Position numbers and translations under genes: made by a program. Under the pieces are notes generated by a model. That model made no database searches. It saw only the letters and a program-made list of their open reading frames with translations, and was not told the DNA's origin. This document shows positions 61,582 through 64,000 of a stretch of 64,000 bases of DNA, piece by piece (within the stretch, counting starts at the first letter, position 1; each line of letters starts with the position of its first letter). The DNA is from Bacilli bacterium. Its GTDB lineage: Bacteria; Bacillota_I; Bacilli_A; RFN20; CAG-826. The stretch is taken from positions 181,699 through 245,698 of the forward strand of contig JAKVOO010000001.1 in assembly GCA_022482735.1 (NCBI GenBank), read 5' to 3'.

Positions 61582-63038
61582 ATGAAAAGTAAAAAGTACT
61601 TACTAGTGCTAGTAGCATTAATGGCTAGTGGCTGTTCCGGAACCGGAAATTCAAATAGCGCATCGGTTACGAGCGATCCATCGGTTTCTAATACGGAACC
61701 AGTATCTACAACCTCAAGTGAAATTACTAGTACGACAAGCGAAGAACCAAGTTCAGAGCCGCTGCCAGTAGGCATTCTTAATACGCTTTCGGATACGAAA
61801 ACGATTAATGAATATCAAGTTGAGGCGTTTGGAAAATCGGGTTTGCCATCCATTGGTGATGTCAATATGCTCGTGGTTCCAGTCGAAGTTAATGGCACGC
61901 CATTTGAAACTGGTTATGACGAAAAATTGGATTTAGTCTTTAATGGAAGCAGTGAAGAAACAGGATGGGAATCCGTGTCAAGTTTCTACAATAAATCAAG
62001 TTATGGCAAACTGAATCTTCATTTTGATATTGCCCCAAAGTACACTACAGTTGGCAATTATAGTTATTACGATAGTATTCTCAATGGCTATGAGGACATG
62101 ATTGCCGAGGCTTTGGATAGTCTTGATGAGACGATTGATTTTAGCCAATATGATAACAATGACGACGGTTACATTGATAGTATAGCCTTTATCTATTCGG
62201 TTCAGTATGCTCATCGCGAGGATAACAATATTTGGTGGGCATTTGTTTATCATTCTAACTTCTTTACCCCGGCATATCCAACCATTGATGGAGTGGAATT
62301 TGGTCACTATATGTGGGCCAGTTATGCGTTTATGAAAGATTCACTCGGCATTCCTACTACTGTAAATGCCGAGACCTACATTCATGAATTTGGCCATCTA
62401 TTAGGAATGCCCGATTTATATTCTAGCTCCTACAATGTCGGACCGGTCGGCGGGTGGGACATGATGGACTATAACTGCGCTGATCATGGTCCTTTTAATA
62501 AGCTGATGTGGGGATGGAATCGTCCATTAGTGGCGCAAAAAGGTTACCAATATGATGTAACTCTTGATAGTTATTCGCTTGATACAGATGGCGAAAATAG
62601 TGTCTTACTTATTCCTCGAGGTTCGGCTAATCTTGATGACGGTGATGCGTTTGATGAATACTTGCTGGTTATGTATTATACTCCTGATGGTTTATACCAA
62701 GGACACCGCGTATCCAACCCCAATATATCGCAGCCAGCCAGGAGTGGTTGTCTATAAGATTAATGCCGCCTTATCGTCTAAGCCAAATGTCTGGCAATTC
62801 TTTATGTACAACAATCAGGGAACAAGCAACTTTATCGTCGAAATTCTTGAAAATGATTTTAATGATAGTATTCCCTGGCAATTCATCTTATATTAGCTAC
62901 TCGGACTTTCTTACCGAAGGGACATTTGATTTATCGGCTTATCGGTGGAATCCAAGCACGAAATCACCGATTAATGTCAAAATTACTTTAGAGAGCAAAG
63001 ATTCTGCGAGTGCCGATTTACATGTTGAGTATTTATAA
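61582..63038 (+). pseudogene. M6-family (immune inhibitor A-like) metalloprotease lipoprotein with two frameshifts
   Basis: Extracellular lipid-anchored zinc protease. Signal LLVLVALMASGC with a lipobox, a Ser/Thr/Glu-rich linker (about 20-60), then the M6-like catalytic domain with HEFGHLLGMPDLY (HExxHxxGxxD, near residue 270) and GGWDMMDYN. The frame breaks at 62755-62757. The following sequence continues in the next frame (VVVYKINAALSSKPNV) and, after TAG at 62893-62895, in the third (SYISYSDFLTEGTFDLS) to a TAA at 63036-63038. Both breaks are explained by one extra base (about 62685-62700 and near CCCTGG at about 62874). Ribosome binding site GGGAG; cre site upstream. The catalytic domain before the first break is intact. 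Confidence 0.82.
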
Positions 63039-63514
63039 AAATTAATTGCCAATCTTTCGCTCTTATGCGTTAATTCAATCCATAATAATCCGTTTAAGTT
63101 GATTGCTTGTTCTTTACTTGACTTCAGTATTGAATAGCAATCAACTTTTAATTATTTTATAAAAGTATTAATTTTTTTCGACAACTAATCTAAATTGTGG
63201 TAGCATATACCGGACTAAAGAAGTGCTATTAAAAGACAAATTTAGCATTTCGCCTTAACTTAAATTAATAAACAAAATGGAGATATTGAAGGATTTATGA
63301 ACATTTCAGCTACCGGCCGCCGAACGATGGGAAAAAGCTATACGGCTCAAGTATTAGTTTATATATAGGCAAAGAATAATTTGTTAGCTGTATTGGTCAT
63401 AATTTATTAAACAATTAATAATTTTGACGCTTGAAATCGGACTATCGTAAAAATTCTCGATGCACAAAAGAACACTGTTTATTAATGCAATTACTTAAAA
63501 ACGAAAGGATATTT
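63039..63514. other. AT-rich intergenic region with a long hairpin and a 23-codon ORF
   Basis: Contains the hairpin described separately (63096-63147). A very short frame, ATG 63297 to TAG 63366-63368, has a decent ribosome binding site (GAAGGA, 3 bases from ATG) and would give a basic peptide (ISATGRRTMGKSYTAQ). It may be a leader peptide or gene remnant, confidence low. A plain AAAGGA ribosome binding site at 63504-63509 belongs to the next gene. Nothing else identified. Confidence 0.45.
63096..63155 (+). terminator. Long hairpin after the M6 protease, probable terminator
   Basis: An 11-base perfect inverted repeat, AAGTTGATTGC (63096-63106) and GCAATCAACTT (63137-63147), with a 30-base loop, followed by TTTAATTATTTTAT. 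The large loop is unusual for a simple terminator; a small RNA is another reading. Confidence 0.5.
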
Positions 63515-64000
63515 ATGAAACTTAAAAAAATGGCCTTGCCATTAATTATTATGCTTTTAGTCGGCTGTGCAAACGACCGTACCAGTTCAAATTCAACTAC
63601 TTCTTTACCAAGTAGTGATTCCACTACGACCAGTATTGAAGAACCCACTTCCGAGAGTAGCTCTTCAAGCAGTGAAGAGCAATCAACCAGTGATGACTCA
63701 TCCGATTCTAGTATGCCAGAACCTACTGGCTATTACGCTTCAATTAGCAATTCGTTAGAAGGCAATAATTTACTTGCCGCTTTGCGGAGTTTAAACTCTA
63801 GCAAACGGAAAAGAACCATCGGCTATAAGAACTTTGGTCAATATTACCCGATAACTGATGGCGATCCAACTAATTCCAACAATATTATTTCCTTCTATTC
63901 GGGTACTTCGGTTAAATTTTCCGGTTCTTTTTCAGGATCAGTTAACCGGGAACACGTATGGCCTAATAGCCGCGGAGGTAATTACGTTGAAGCTGATATT
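63515..64000 (+). CDS. Endonuclease I-family lipoprotein (3' end outside window)
   Basis: Surface-anchored nuclease of the EndA/NucM endonuclease I family, probably degrading extracellular DNA or RNA. The 162 codons in the window show a lipoprotein signal (MALPLIIMLLVGC), a Ser/Thr/Glu-rich linker of about 55 residues resembling that of the M6 protease, and the start of the nuclease domain with VNREHVWPNSRGG, which carries the catalytic histidine of the family. AAAGGA lies 5 bases before ATG 63515. The gene runs off the window end, so completeness is unknown. Confidence 0.85.
   Translation, partial: MKLKKMALPLIIMLLVGCANDRTSSNSTTSLPSSDSTTTSIEEPTSESSSSSSEEQSTSDDSSDSSMPEPTGYYASISNSLEGNNLLAALRSLNSSKRKRTIGYKNFGQYYPITDGDPTNSNNIISFYSGTSVKFSGSFSGSVNREHVWPNSRGGNYVEADI

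Noticed and set aside
1-64000. UGA read as tryptophan (Mycoplasma code)
   Set aside because: lspA, mutS2, dnaI and others end in TGA at the expected length, and tryptophan is encoded by TGG throughout.
55938-64000. Insertion sequence, transposase, integrase or CRISPR array in the accessory region
   Set aside because: No transposase or recombinase motif, no terminal repeats with target duplication and no regularly spaced repeats were found.

Overview
The window is AT-rich bacterial DNA with the gene content of a low-GC Gram-positive (class Bacilli). It carries DnaB/DnaI primosome genes, a second replicative polymerase of DnaE type, MutS2, RNase HIII, DegV, three T-box leaders and an infC-rpmI-rplT operon. 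UGA is used as a true stop (lspA, mutS2 and dnaI end in TGA), so it is not a Mycoplasma/Spiroplasma-type genome. The division cluster nevertheless has the stripped-down form seen in wall-less relatives (mraZ-rsmH-small membrane protein-ftsA-ftsZ, with no mur, mraY, ftsI or ftsW genes in it). My best guess is an uncultured, fermentative, Mollicutes-related Bacilli lineage (Acholeplasma/Izemoplasma/RF39-like or Erysipelotrichales-like). This is inference from gene content only.

Layout. 1-2.1 kb: cysteine desulfurase (cut by the window edge) and thiI, a tRNA 4-thiouridine pair. 2.2-7.3 kb (minus): a BMP-type nucleoside ABC importer with a long, apparently structured 5' leader. 7.4-10.9 kb (minus): infC-rpmI-rplT with an AUU start and attenuator, then thrS behind a T-box. 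11-15.2 kb (minus): pfkA-pyk-ROK sugar kinase-degV. 15.3-17.5 kb (plus): dnaB-dnaI, meeting a minus-strand DNA repair/replication operon (dnaE-polA-mutM::coaE, 17.5-24.5 kb) in which MutM and dephospho-CoA kinase are one polypeptide. 24.6-28.1 kb (minus): nrnA, then ackA-sdaA. 28.4-34.3 kb (plus): glgB-glgP-dUTPase-M42 peptidase. 34.4-36.8 kb: ECF S component, DUF523, a YgjP-like metalloprotease and a frameshifted TrmH-type methyltransferase. 36.8-41 kb: T-box-pheST and DUF177. 41-46.4 kb: reduced dcw cluster with an antisense lipoprotein inserted. 46.5-51.8 kb: T-box-ileS-lspA-rluD and antisense rnhC. 51.8-56 kb: mutS2-uvrC and tRNA-Arg(UCU).

From the tRNA to the window end (56-64 kb) the character changes to accessory DNA. 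It holds a truncated ORF abutting the tRNA, small membrane proteins, a secreted protein, a lipoprotein and a MacB/FtsX-like ABC transporter, an M6-family metalloprotease lipoprotein and the start of an endonuclease I-family lipoprotein. Five apparent single-base frameshifts fall here against one in the ~52 kb of core genes. All six are of the same sense (one extra base).

Physiology suggested: glycolysis (pfkA, pyk, sugar kinase) feeding acetate/ATP (ackA), serine deamination (sdaA), glycogen or alpha-glucan breakdown and branching (glgP, glgB), and nucleoside scavenging (BMP importer). Several translation genes are controlled by tRNA-sensing or ribosomal-protein leaders. The less well explained parts are the bmpA leader, the MutM-CoaE fusion, the small protein in the ftsL position and the secreted protein-lipoprotein-ABC cassette beside tRNA-Arg.
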